Assembly (NCBI GenBank): GCA_963757185.1
Contig: CAVWQI010000009.1
Span: 62,001 to 126,000, forward strand
Length of the DNA: 64,000 bases
Source: JAQBQB01 sp963757185
Lineage (GTDB): Bacteria > Gemmatimonadota > Gemmatimonadetes > Gemmatimonadales > Gemmatimonadaceae
Direction: 5' to 3'
Notes under the pieces: generated by a model
Databases searched by the model: none
Told to the model about the DNA's origin: nothing
What the model saw: the letters and a program-made list of their open reading frames with translations, nothing else
Position numbers and translations under genes: made by a program
Shown here: positions 25,912 to 35,023 of the stretch, piece after piece
Numbering within the stretch: the first letter of the stretch is position 1
Layout: each line of letters opens with the position of its first letter

Positions 25912-27202
25912 TTCGAGCCCTCTCCAGGTGGACGGTTCCCGCCGAATCCTTCACCGCCATGTACACCGCGCCCGGACCGAAGCCCGCGATCGTGCGGAAC
26001 GGCGGAAGCTGAACGCGATCGACGATCGTGCCCTGCCTGTTCACCACGTCGTACACGGGCTGTCCTTTCGCCAGCGTCGTCGTGCGAATCCAGAGATTTC
26101 CCTCCGCGTCCGACCGCGTGGATCCTCGGAGGAACGCAGGCCTGTAGTCCGGAAGGTCCGCGAGTGCCGGCCTGCCGTCGATGAGTTGCGGCGGCGGCGC
26201 CCCGCTCCCGTCACCAGCACCTCGTCCGCGCCCTCCGACAGCAACGACGATCTCTCCGCGTCCGCCCACGGCGCCGGCGGGAATGGCGCCGCGACTCGCG
26301 ATGATCGCGTCCATCGAATCGCGCCGCGCCTTGATCCCGGCCAGCGCCGAGTCGATGAGCGCCGTCTTCTGCGCGTCGTCGAGATGCTGCCATTCGAACG
26401 GCATCTTGGCCGTCGACCGCCATTTCCCATCGGCGCTGAGCCAGTCGACGTGATAGTCGCGCCCGCGGACGATGGCGATGGTTCCGTCGCTGCAAACCGT
26501 CCAGTCGTCGACCACCGGTAGGATGTCGGGCGTGATCTTCATGGACGTCATGCGCCCGTCCTCATCGCGCCCGATCACTTGATTGATCTTGACGGTCTTG
26601 AACGGCGCAACCGTATCGAGTGCGCGCGCCGCGAGATCCATGCGAACGACGAACGATGAATCCATCGTCGTTTGCTGCTCCGATGCCTTACCCGGAGGCT
26701 GATCGGCAAAGCGGACGAGCGTCGGCAACTGCGTCACGAGACGCCCTTGGGCGTCGAACCCCGGCGGGTAGAACGGGTTGCCGAGATTGAGCCCGATGGG
26801 ACCGGCCACGGTCGGCGCGGCCATCACGCGGGCGATCGTTCCCGTCGGGCCGAGTACCGGCATCGACCCCGACGCCGGATCGGTGAGGATCGCGGTGTCG
26901 GCGCGATACGCGAACAGCGCACCGGGTCGCGCCCCGTACGCCTTGGACGTGACGGCCGTCGAGTCGGCGACGACCTTCGCCGTCGCGAGCGCCGAATCGA
27001 ACAGCAAGACTCGCCGCGAGACGACGTCGTTGACGTAGACGTGGCCGTCGGAAAGCGGTATCGCCGCCGAGACGCTCGCCATCGGTTGGGTCGAAACACG
27101 CGTGATCGGCCCAAGCGGTCGCACGGCCGGAGCTTGTTGGGCACTCGCCGATGCTGCCGCGACCGCGGCTGCCGCCAGAGCCAACACTGGTCGGATTGTC
27201 AT
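25904..27202 (-). CDS. Secreted six-bladed-propeller-like protein with LDxxQ segment (paralogue 2)
   Basis: This 432-aa protein has a signal peptide (1-21). It has propeller blades of the 6-bladed NHL/SMP30-like kind (SDGHVYVNDVVSRRVLLFDS, DAEGNLWIRTTT, FGPGAVYMAVKD). Between blades, residues 270-305 form an inserted helical hairpin WQHLDDAQKTALIDSALAG. A Gly/Arg-rich linker follows (about 306-340). It is a paralogue of the gene just upstream and ends the five-gene unit. Its start is 11 bp after its neighbour's stop. No catalytic residues stand out; a periplasmic partner or sensor role is inferred from context. Confidence 0.72.
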   Translation of the reverse strand: MTIRPVLALAAAAVAAASASAQQAPAVRPLGPITRVSTQPMASVSAAIPLSDGHVYVNDVVSRRVLLFDSALATAKVVADSTAVTSKAYGARPGALFAYRADTAILTDPASGSMPVLGPTGTIARVMAAPTVAGPIGLNLGNPFYPPGFDAQGRLVTQLPTLVRFADQPPGKASEQQTTMDSSFVVRMDLAARALDTVAPFKTVKINQVIGRDEDGRMTSMKITPDILPVVDDWTVCSDGTIAIVRGRDYHVDWLSADGKWRSTAKMPFEWQHLDDAQKTALIDSALAGIKARRDSMDAIIASRGAIPAGAVGGRGEIVVAVGGRGRGAGDGSGAPPPQLIDGRPALADLPDYRPAFLRGSTRSDAEGNLWIRTTTLAKGQPVYDVVNRQGTIVDRVQLPPFRTIAGFGPGAVYMAVKDSAGTVHLERARIK

Positions 27203-27213
27203 GAGAACCCTCG

Positions 27214-28548
27214 CTATTTACCGAGACCGCCTCTCGCGATGGACGCCGCTTCCAAATGCACCACGCCACCCGCGTCCTTGACCGCCATGTACACGACGCC
27301 CGGTCCGAATCCGGCGATCGTCCGAAATGGCGGCAGTTGAACTCGATCGAACAACTCGCCGCGTCGATTGACGAGATCGTAGACCGGTTGCCCGTTCACC
27401 ATCGTCGTCGTGCGAATCCAGAGGTTGCCGTCGGCGTCGACCCGCGTCGCGGCGTGCGGGAACGGCGGCCGATAGTCGGAGACTTCGTTCGGCTCGATCT
27501 TCGGATCGTCGAACACCGGCGGCGGGCGTTGCGGCGGAACTCCTTCGCCGCCGCCTCCACCGCCGCGACCGACCGCGACGCCACCACCCAGGCTGCCGCT
27601 GCTCGTCCCCGCGATCATCGAGTCGAGCCGCGCCTTGTTCGCCGCCGCGGCCGAGTCGATCAGCACCTGCTTTTGCGTGTCGTCGAGGTGTTGCCAGTCG
27701 AACGCCATCTTCGGCGCCGACGACCACTTGCCCGTCGTGTCCATCCAGTCGACGTGAAAGTCCCGACCGCGCACGATGACAAGCGAGCCGTCCGCGCGCA
27801 CCACCCAGTCGTCGAGCACGGGAAGCGGGTCGGCCGTGATGCTGCGCATCGAATTGATTCGGCCGTTCTCGTCGGTCCTGATGGTCTGCCGCGATTTTGG
27901 CATTCGGATCGTCGCGACGGTGTCGTACACGCGGGTGGCGAAGTCGTATCGCACGATCAACGCCGAGTCGACGATCTTCGTCGTCGTGGCGCTTGGCGGC
28001 TGCGTTTCCCGCGACACGGTCATGCTTTGCGCCAGGTAGTACAACAGCCTGCCCGCCGCGTCGAAGCCCGGAGTGAAATAGAGGCTCCCGACCGAGACGG
28101 GGCGGTTGTTCGGTCGCGGCGTGGCCATGACCCGCGCGATGCGGCCGGCCGGACTCAGCACCGGCATCGAGCTCGATTGCGGATCGAGAAACAGCGCGGT
28201 ATCCCCGTGAAACGGAATCAGCGCGCCGGCCCCGAAGCCGTACGCCGTCGCGGTGACGCTCGCCGAGTCGGTGACCATGCGCGCGGTCCCCAACGTTGAA
28301 TCGAACAGCACGACCTTGCGAGCGACGATGTCGTTGACGAACACGCGCCCGTCGGACAGCCGCATCGCCGAAGCGATGCTCGACAGCGGCTCGCTCGACA
28401 CGTGCGTGATTGGCCCGATCGGCCGAATCGGCGGCGGCCGCTGGCCGGACGCGCGTCCGCCGGTCGCGATCACACACACGAACGCGCATAGACATGCGTT
28501 CACTCTCACCGCGCCTCCGTCCAGAAGTTTGTGGTCGACCATCCTCAT
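27214..28548 (-). CDS. Secreted six-bladed-propeller-like protein with LDxxQ segment (paralogue 1)
   Basis: This 444-aa protein has an N-terminal hydrophobic export signal around residues 15-36. Its ATG overlaps the stop of the outer-membrane protein gene (ATGA, 28545-28548), so the two are translationally coupled. Blades match those of the next gene: SDGRVFVNDIVARKVVLFDS, DADGNLWIRTTTMVNGQPVYD and FGPGVVYMAVKD. The inserted segment WQHLDDTQKQVLIDSA (residues 285-300) is followed by a Gly-rich stretch (about 317-345). Tandem duplication is evident. The function is unknown; I place it in the periplasm as a partner of the receptor. Confidence 0.72.
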   Translation of the reverse strand: MRMVDHKLLDGGAVRVNACLCAFVCVIATGGRASGQRPPPIRPIGPITHVSSEPLSSIASAMRLSDGRVFVNDIVARKVVLFDSTLGTARMVTDSASVTATAYGFGAGALIPFHGDTALFLDPQSSSMPVLSPAGRIARVMATPRPNNRPVSVGSLYFTPGFDAAGRLLYYLAQSMTVSRETQPPSATTTKIVDSALIVRYDFATRVYDTVATIRMPKSRQTIRTDENGRINSMRSITADPLPVLDDWVVRADGSLVIVRGRDFHVDWMDTTGKWSSAPKMAFDWQHLDDTQKQVLIDSAAAANKARLDSMIAGTSSGSLGGGVAVGRGGGGGGEGVPPQRPPPVFDDPKIEPNEVSDYRPPFPHAATRVDADGNLWIRTTTMVNGQPVYDLVNRRGELFDRVQLPPFRTIAGFGPGVVYMAVKDAGGVVHLEAASIARGGLGK

Positions 28549-31500
28549 CCCCCCGTCCTCCCTCCGAGTCCGGGAACGCCCGTCGTGCCGCTGCCCGGAG
28601 TGAACACGCCTCCCGGCGTCCCCGACGTTCCCGAACGCACCGCGGCCAGATACCGCAAGTCGAGATACGCCGAGATGAGATCCGGCAGCTTGCGCCGCTG
28701 CTCGGCCGTGAGCAGCGATTTCACCGACGGCACGATCCCAACGAGCACGTCGACCGACGCCTCGCGCGCACGACGGTAGCGGTCGTACGCGTCGCCCTGA
28801 TCGTAGACCTCCGGCAGCGTCGCGTAGTACCTGGTGACCGGTGTCCAGATCGAGTCCAGCTGAATGACATATCGACGGTTCATCGTCGCGATGCTGTCGG
28901 CCTGGTCGGTTGTGAGCTTCAGCGTCACCGCGTCCCGCAGGATCACGTCCATTGGGTTCATGATGCCGCCCGAGTTGTACGCGAGTCGCAGCATCGCCTC
29001 CGGCACCTTCGTCCCCCCGGAGCTACGTCCGCGATCCAGCGTCTGCGTGAGCGCCTGCCGCTCGCGCGGCGGCCCGACGTCGACTCTGAGCGCCGCCGTG
29101 ATCGTCACCGGGTTCCGAATCGCGCTCGCCGCCTGGCTCGTGTTGCCGAAGCGCTGATTGACTTCGTACGTGTACGCCAACGACTGCGGGTCGAAGCCGC
29201 GGACGAACAGCAGCCGCGGATCCGGCAACGCCGCCTGGCCCCAACCGTGTGTGTGACTCTCGCCGTGCAGCAGATAGTCCGCGGCGCCGAGCGGGTTGCC
29301 GATCGCGAAAGACAACGTCGCGCGCTGCGGCAGGCGAATGCGCACGGGGTTCAGCGCGATGGTCATGAACGCCGTCGACGTCCACGGACCCTCGCAGCTG
29401 TTTCGCGCAGCGAGATCACCGAGCTGCTTGTCGAGACACGCCCGCACGCGTTGCGACGACGATCCGAGCAGCGCGGCCATTCCCGAGCCGAGCGACGCGT
29501 CGGCGCCGGTCGCGTGGGCCGGATCGACGATGAATGCGCGGTCGTTGGCGTAGCCGTCGCCGTTCACGTCGCTGGCGACCATCGGTGTGAACGGCATCCC
29601 CGACAGGAATCGCTGGTTCCAGTTCACGCGCACGACGTCGAGCACGTTGGCGCCGACGCTCACGACCACCTGATGGCGCCAGTCGGCCGACGAGCGGCCG
29701 CCCGACTCGTCGAAGGGATTCGCGACCGTGCTGGTGAAACCGCTCACGTTGTCGCGCACGCTGTTGAGCGTGTAACTCAATCCCCACGTGTACTGCGAGT
29801 TCACGGTCGAGGGCGAGACCGAGATCGTGAGCTGCCGGCTCGTCGACGTGAGGTTCGAGCGAAGCTCGGTCACCCGATTGAACTCATCGGTTTCGTGTCC
29901 GTCGCTCGGCGCGATCGCGCCCGTGGTCGTCACGATGTTGGCCGCGTCGACGAATACCGGACGGTCGTCCTCGCCCGGCAGCGTGAAGCGCGCCGCGGGC
30001 GTGACGTTCAGGTCGACGAATCCGGGCTGATTCATGTTCCGCGAGTAGGTCGCGGTGACCGTCGCCAACAGGCGGTTGTCGAGCACCGCCCCCGCCCACT
30101 GCAGCGTCGACCGAAGGCTTCGCTGCGACGCGTAGTTCGGCGCGAACAGCGTCACGTTCGAGCCGGCGTTGGCGAACGGCGTGCCGACGCGCCCGTCCAG
30201 ACACTGGCTTGGAATCGCGGACGGATCATTGGCGTACGCGTGCCAGTCCGGAACCGGCGTCGCGTCGCCGACGCACGTCACCTGCTGCTGTCCGCCCTGT
30301 AACCCCGAGTTCACGAACGCCTGACTAGGCAGCGACGCGTTCAACGAATTCTGAAAGATGCCGATTCCGCCGCGCACTACGGCGCGCGGAAGGCGTGCGG
30401 CGCCTTCGAAGGCTCCGATCTGCGGCGCCGTACCGTACGTCCACGAGAAGCCGACGCGCGGGCTGACGTAGACGCCGTTGGGCACGTGGTCGTTCCGAAC
30501 GTCGAGGGTGGTCAGGAGATCGGAGTTCAACGTCGGCACCTGTTCGTACCGGTTCGCGTCGACGCGCGCTCCGTAGACGATCTGCAAGTCGGGGTTTCGG
30601 CGGTAGGAATCGCCGAGCGAGAAGCCGCCGATCCATTCGCCGCCGCTCGCGCGAGTCGGCGTCAGTTGGCGCGTGTACGACGCCGGCCGATTCGCCTCGA
30701 GATCCGACAGCGAGTTGAAGGTGAACGTGCCGAGCGCGTTGGTCGCCTGGTCGATCGCGTAGCCGTCGCGCCGCACTTCGCTCGTCACCTTCACACGGTG
30801 CTTGTTGTTCGCGCTGAACCACGACAGCTGGTTCGTGAGGTCGACCGAGTTGTTCGTCGTGCTCGTGCTCGCCGATGTGCCGCCGAAGACGATCGACTGC
30901 ACGCCGCTCGAGCCGTCCGGGAACGTGGAATTCACGATCACGTTGCCGCTCGACAGATCGAGGTACGGCGTGAGGTAGCGCCGCGAAGCGCTGTAGCCGA
31001 GCGCGGTCTCGCTCAGAAGGCCGAAGCCGTAGAAGCCGCTGTGGTGAGCCTGCACCGCGCCCTGCCATGACGTCGAATTGAAACTGGCAGCTGGGAGCAT
31101 CGTCGCGAGCGGTGACGCAGGCGACGAGCGGTTCCACGCGCCCTGGAACGTGAGGTTGTACGCCTGGCCGCTCGTGGACGACGGCGGGGTGAGGTCGAAA
31201 CTGCCGAGGACGAGCCCCTGATCGTTGAGCCGGTCGCTGGGGAAACCGCGCACCGTCGTCGGGACTTGTACTCCGTTGAGAATCGAGAGCAGGTGATCGA
31301 GCGAGTCCGCGGCGATGCCATCGGCCTCGAGACCGAGCGAGTCGGTGTTGAGCAGGGTGTGGAGGTCGTTCCCTCTTCGCCCTATCTGGTAGGCCATACT
31401 ATAGAAGGCCTTGTCCAGCGCGAACGGCCCCGACATGCCGCCGCCGATGTTGGCGTTCGTGTACTGCTGGCCGAGGGCGCGCCCGGTACGGTCGGTCCAC

Positions 31501-32282
31501 TCCAGTTGCGGCGCGTTGAACAGGACGCTCGACCCACGATTGATGTAGTTGGAGCCGGGGGACGTCCGGATGTTGATCCGCCCACCGCTGAACTGTCCCT
31601 GCGACACGTCGTACGGCGACGTCGCGAGACTGACGGAGACGTTCGCGTCGCGCGGAATGTCCGATGCGTTGCTGTTGAGCCCATTGAGCGACGTGTTGTT
31701 CTGATCCTGGTCGAGCCCGAGCACCGAGATGCCCGACGGATCGCCGTTCACACCTTGGATGAACAACACGCCCGGGAGCGTCGCGGCCATCGCGGCCAGG
31801 TCTCCCACCTGGTCGGGCGGTACGAGCCCCGGCGTGATCGACTTTTCGGTGCCGCTTATGTCGGGAGACGTCGCGCCGCGAACCGGACGGTTGCGGTTCC
31901 GCTGGCCCGTCGTGACCACCGTGTCGAGCACCGCGCCGATCGGCGTGAGGCGCGCGTCGCCGAGCAGAATGTCCTGATCCGCGGTTCGCTTGACCTCGAT
32001 GCGCCGCGGCGAATACCCCAGCGCGACGAATGTGACGAAGTAGTCGCCCTCGGCTTCGGGGAACGTGACCGTGTAGCGGCCGTCCTTGTCGGTCTTCGCG
32101 CTTCGGTTGACGTTGCCGTTGAGCGACGTCGCGGTGACCGACGCGTTGGCGATCGCCGCTCCGTCCGCACCGGTCGACGTCACTCGGCCGCGGATGACGT
32201 CGACCTGCGCGTGGAGCGCACCGGCGCCGACGAAAGCGAGCGCCGCGCTGAGACCAAGAGGAAATAAAACGCGGCGTCGCAT
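28545..32282 (-). CDS. TonB-receptor-like outer-membrane protein with C-terminal LTxxQ-type periplasmic extension
   Basis: This 1245-aa protein has a signal peptide (1-25), then a carboxypeptidase-regulatory-like domain (about 30-115; GRVTSTGADGAAIANASVTA, DKDGRYTVTFPEAEG). A plug-like region follows (about 120-260), then a long beta-barrel. Unlike ordinary TonB receptors it does not end on an aromatic strand. After the barrel, residues of about 1120-1216 form a helical region with LTTDQ (about 1123) and LTAEQRRKL (about 1191), resembling Spy/CpxP LTxxQ proteins, and then a Gly/Thr-rich tail. It starts 9 bp after the M56 gene and is coupled to the first propeller. Cargo is unknown. Confidence 0.75.
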   Translation of the reverse strand: MRRRVLFPLGLSAALAFVGAGALHAQVDVIRGRVTSTGADGAAIANASVTATSLNGNVNRSAKTDKDGRYTVTFPEAEGDYFVTFVALGYSPRRIEVKRTADQDILLGDARLTPIGAVLDTVVTTGQRNRNRPVRGATSPDISGTEKSITPGLVPPDQVGDLAAMAATLPGVLFIQGVNGDPSGISVLGLDQDQNNTSLNGLNSNASDIPRDANVSVSLATSPYDVSQGQFSGGRINIRTSPGSNYINRGSSVLFNAPQLEWTDRTGRALGQQYTNANIGGGMSGPFALDKAFYSMAYQIGRRGNDLHTLLNTDSLGLEADGIAADSLDHLLSILNGVQVPTTVRGFPSDRLNDQGLVLGSFDLTPPSSTSGQAYNLTFQGAWNRSSPASPLATMLPAASFNSTSWQGAVQAHHSGFYGFGLLSETALGYSASRRYLTPYLDLSSGNVIVNSTFPDGSSGVQSIVFGGTSASTSTTNNSVDLTNQLSWFSANNKHRVKVTSEVRRDGYAIDQATNALGTFTFNSLSDLEANRPASYTRQLTPTRASGGEWIGGFSLGDSYRRNPDLQIVYGARVDANRYEQVPTLNSDLLTTLDVRNDHVPNGVYVSPRVGFSWTYGTAPQIGAFEGAARLPRAVVRGGIGIFQNSLNASLPSQAFVNSGLQGGQQQVTCVGDATPVPDWHAYANDPSAIPSQCLDGRVGTPFANAGSNVTLFAPNYASQRSLRSTLQWAGAVLDNRLLATVTATYSRNMNQPGFVDLNVTPAARFTLPGEDDRPVFVDAANIVTTTGAIAPSDGHETDEFNRVTELRSNLTSTSRQLTISVSPSTVNSQYTWGLSYTLNSVRDNVSGFTSTVANPFDESGGRSSADWRHQVVVSVGANVLDVVRVNWNQRFLSGMPFTPMVASDVNGDGYANDRAFIVDPAHATGADASLGSGMAALLGSSSQRVRACLDKQLGDLAARNSCEGPWTSTAFMTIALNPVRIRLPQRATLSFAIGNPLGAADYLLHGESHTHGWGQAALPDPRLLFVRGFDPQSLAYTYEVNQRFGNTSQAASAIRNPVTITAALRVDVGPPRERQALTQTLDRGRSSGGTKVPEAMLRLAYNSGGIMNPMDVILRDAVTLKLTTDQADSIATMNRRYVIQLDSIWTPVTRYYATLPEVYDQGDAYDRYRRAREASVDVLVGIVPSVKSLLTAEQRRKLPDLISAYLDLRYLAAVRSGTSGTPGGVFTPGSGTTGVPGLGGRTGG

Positions 32283-32291
32283 CGTCGTTGC

Positions 32292-34370
32292 CTATCTCGG
32301 CGGAGCCTCGATCGTCCTGATGACTTCCACGCGGATGTGCGACTGGAGCGTGGCACGATCGGCGTCGTTCGACAGGAGCGACGCGAACGCCGCCGCGCTC
32401 TCCGGCGACATGACCACCTGATTCGAGAATGGCGGCCGCGCGATGATCGTCGGCGGCACCGGCGGGTTCACCGCGCGCATGTCCGCCTGCATCTTGGTGA
32501 GGATCGTGCGCGCGTCGCCTTCTTGCTGCGGCGTCAGCTCGATGCCGTCGAAGTAACGGCGGAAAACGACGTCCGACACATTGACCTCAGTCAGCCCGCC
32601 GCCGCCGCGGGCGCCGCCCCGGCCGCCGCCGGCTATGAAGGCGCCGCCGACGACGGGCGCAGCTCCGCGGCCACCACCACCGACCCGCGCGCCACGCCCG
32701 CCGCCTGCGACTACGAGTCCTGCCGCCACTTGTCGCAGTGAATCCCTTGTCGCGCTGATGAACATGGAGTCGCCGACAAAGACACCTGACACCGCGCCGG
32801 CGCCGCCTCGCCCACCGCCGCCGCCGCCGCCGGATCGACCACGGCCTCCGGGCGTCTGCGGAAGGAATCGGCTGTGCAGCAGCGCTTTGTCCGATTCACT
32901 CGTGAGCAAATTCTCGAGAGTTGAATCCGCGTGCGTCTGGATCGCCTGCCTGAGAGGCGCGGCCGCGATCAGCGCGCGCATCATGTTCGCCATCTGCAAA
33001 GCCTGCGCGGCTTCCAGTTGAGCGATCAATTCCCGCGCTCTCGTTTCCTGATCTTGCGTGAGCGTGATGCCGTTGAAGAGTCGGCCGAAGGTCGAGTCGG
33101 ACCCCTGAGCCGGGACTTCCGCCAGTCCGACGGATCGCGTCACTACCGGTCCAGTCACCTGACGTCGAGTCAGCGACTCGGGGAGAGCGGCGGAGTCGGC
33201 GACCCTCGCTGTCGAAGCGGCGAGCTCTGAATTGCGCGCGGAATCGGCCGCGTCGCGCGACGGTAGCGGTTGTTTCGTTGGCACGCTGGCCACCGCCGCG
33301 GTTTTGGTCGGCGCCGGCGAGACTTCCGCCACGGCGCGTCCCATCGTCGGAGCGACGGACGAATCGCGCGGCGCCGGCTTGGCGACGGGCGCCGGCGCAG
33401 TCGGATGCGACGCCCGCGGCGGAGCCGGCGGCCGCGGCGCGACCCAAGCCGCGGACACGACGACGATTCCTACGGCGGCCGCGCCGAGTAGGGCGCGGCG
33501 TGACGCGGTGACGCGCCGTTGTCCAATCGCGCGAATGCGGCGCTCGAGCTGCGATGCACGTTCGGCGAATGCGGTAGCGCCCATGAGCGCGAGCCGGCGT
33601 CGCGGACGCGCCACCTCCAGCAACAGATCGCCATAGGAGCGCGCGTCGGCGTCGCGCAAGACACGCGCGTCGCAATCCAACTCGACGGCGACGCGCAGGC
33701 GCATGAGCTGCCACCAGAGCGCGACGTTCCACGGCATCGCGATCAGCGCGAAATGCGCGAGCGTGAGCAACTGGCCGTCGCGCGCGCGCCGGTGTTCCTG
33801 CTCGTGCCGCAGCATCAATTCCACCTGTGCCGCGTCCATGGCGAGCGTCCACTCGGGGACGACGATGGCCGGCGACAACGCGCCGACGAGCGCCGGGCCT
33901 GTCGCCTCGGAAACGAGCACGTCGATCCCCTGCACCGTGTCGCGGCGCCACCAGCGGCGCATCCAGGAGAGCGCGAGCGTGCCACAGAGGAAATGCGCGA
34001 TGAGCGCCGACGAAAGCGTGAGCCAGGCGATGGCAAGTGGCGCATCGGCGCGCGTCAACGCCGAACGCCAATTCCAGCGCGGCGTCGACGGGCGAGCGTG
34101 CACCGCGACCGCCGGAGACGCGTTGGCCAACGAATCGGCGAGTGTGGGAGCCGCCAGCACCTGATCGTCGGCAACGGCGGCAATGGTCGTCGTGGGACGC
34201 GACGCGACGCGATACGCGACGGCCGGCACGACGAGCGATAGCAGCACGGCAAGCGTCCAGACGTGCCGCACGGGCACGCGCCCGGCGAGCAACGTCTGCT
34301 CAGCGACGACGGCCGCAAGCGACAGGCCGAGCGCGCACAGTACGCAGTAGAGCATCCACGGGGCGATCAT
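32292..34370 (-). CDS. M56 (BlaR1-type) membrane metalloprotease with duplicated LTxxQ-type C-terminal modules
   Basis: This 692-aa protein starts at ATG 34370, overlapping the stop of the BlaI gene (ATGA). Transmembrane helices lie at about 5-25, 36-54, 110-135 and 295-312. The cytoplasmic zinc-protease loop has HEQEH at 189-193 and a third-ligand region ELDCDA at 230-235. BlaR1 would carry a penicillin-binding sensor after the last helix; here there is a Pro/Ala-rich linker and then two copies of one module (about 427-503, LFNGITLTQDQ; and 603-681, YFDGIELTPQQ). A Gly-rich linker separates the two copies. I infer a sensor protease that inactivates BlaI on an envelope signal. Confidence 0.85.
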   Translation of the reverse strand: MIAPWMLYCVLCALGLSLAAVVAEQTLLAGRVPVRHVWTLAVLLSLVVPAVAYRVASRPTTTIAAVADDQVLAAPTLADSLANASPAVAVHARPSTPRWNWRSALTRADAPLAIAWLTLSSALIAHFLCGTLALSWMRRWWRRDTVQGIDVLVSEATGPALVGALSPAIVVPEWTLAMDAAQVELMLRHEQEHRRARDGQLLTLAHFALIAMPWNVALWWQLMRLRVAVELDCDARVLRDADARSYGDLLLEVARPRRRLALMGATAFAERASQLERRIRAIGQRRVTASRRALLGAAAVGIVVVSAAWVAPRPPAPPRASHPTAPAPVAKPAPRDSSVAPTMGRAVAEVSPAPTKTAAVASVPTKQPLPSRDAADSARNSELAASTARVADSAALPESLTRRQVTGPVVTRSVGLAEVPAQGSDSTFGRLFNGITLTQDQETRARELIAQLEAAQALQMANMMRALIAAAPLRQAIQTHADSTLENLLTSESDKALLHSRFLPQTPGGRGRSGGGGGGGRGGAGAVSGVFVGDSMFISATRDSLRQVAAGLVVAGGGRGARVGGGGRGAAPVVGGAFIAGGGRGGARGGGGLTEVNVSDVVFRRYFDGIELTPQQEGDARTILTKMQADMRAVNPPVPPTIIARPPFSNQVVMSPESAAAFASLLSNDADRATLQSHIRVEVIRTIEAPPR

Positions 34371-34747
34371 TTGTCGGCCTCCCTCCCCTTGAGCTTGTCG
34401 TCCAGCAATCGGCGCAGACGCCGCAACTCGGCCGGCGTGACGCTCCGTTCGGTGACTAGATGTGTGAGCAGCCGCTCCGTCGAACCGCCGAAAAGTTTCT
34501 CGACGAGGCGCGACGTCGCGGTCGCGCCGGCGACGTCCTGTTTGACGCGCGCCTGAAAGCGGTGCGCCTTCCCTTCTTCCGTGTGGGTGACGTAGCCCTT
34601 GTTTTCCAGGACCGTGAGGACGGTGAGCACCGTGTTGTGCGCCAGGTCGTCGCTCAGTCGCGCCCGTACCTCGGCGACCGTCGATGGTCCGCGCTCCCAC
34701 AGGATGGCCATCACGTCGAGCTCTCGGTCGGTGAACGTCGGCGGCAT
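34367..34747 (-). CDS. BlaI/MecI/CopY family transcriptional repressor
   Basis: This 126-aa protein has a winged-helix N-terminal domain: FTDRELDVMAILWERGPSTVAEVRARL, then the recognition-helix region LAHNTVLTVLTVLENKGYVTH. The C-terminal dimerisation helices follow (SRLVEKLFGGSTERLLTHLV). Family members bind palindromic operators and are cleaved or released through an M56 protease such as the one encoded next. A perfect AT-rich dyad lies 74-95 bp upstream of its ATG and is the likely autoregulatory operator. It leads the five-gene unit. Confidence 0.92.
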   Translation of the reverse strand: MPPTFTDRELDVMAILWERGPSTVAEVRARLSDDLAHNTVLTVLTVLENKGYVTHTEEGKAHRFQARVKQDVAGATATSRLVEKLFGGSTERLLTHLVTERSVTPAELRRLRRLLDDKLKGREADK

Positions 34748-34820
34748 CCAGTTCCTCCTACGCCTCTCGGTGAACCTCGTCGGCGCCGGCTCCCTCGTGA
34801 CTCCGCCTGCCGGCCCGCGT

Positions 34821-34842
34821 ATCTCCTATAATTCTAGGAGAT
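34821..34842. promoter_or_regulatory. Perfect AT-rich dyad upstream of blaI-type gene (candidate operator)
   Basis: ATCTCCTA (34821-34828) and TAGGAGAT (34835-34842) are exact reverse complements separated by 6 nt (TAATTC), in an otherwise GC-rich region. It lies 74-95 bp before the repressor's ATG, with TATAAT-like sequence at its centre. Size and symmetry fit a BlaI-type dimer site, although the sequence differs from the TACA/TGTA half-sites of staphylococcal BlaI. Confidence 0.6.
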
Positions 34843-35023
34843 AATGAGACGACGCGCGGCGGTTGTCAATAGTACGCTCGAGCCGCGGAACCGTTGGGGC
34901 GTCGGCCTCGGCCGCTCATGTGGATTCGTCCCTTCGGCGCTGGCCCTCAACAGATGGGGCCCCTTGTGCGATAATCCGTGAGGAAGAATCACGACTCATC
35001 AACCGATTCGACGGAGACTGGTC

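Noticed and set aside
32292..34747. Beta-lactam resistance regulation by BlaI/M56
   Set aside because: There is no penicillin-binding sensor domain and no beta-lactamase gene in the window.
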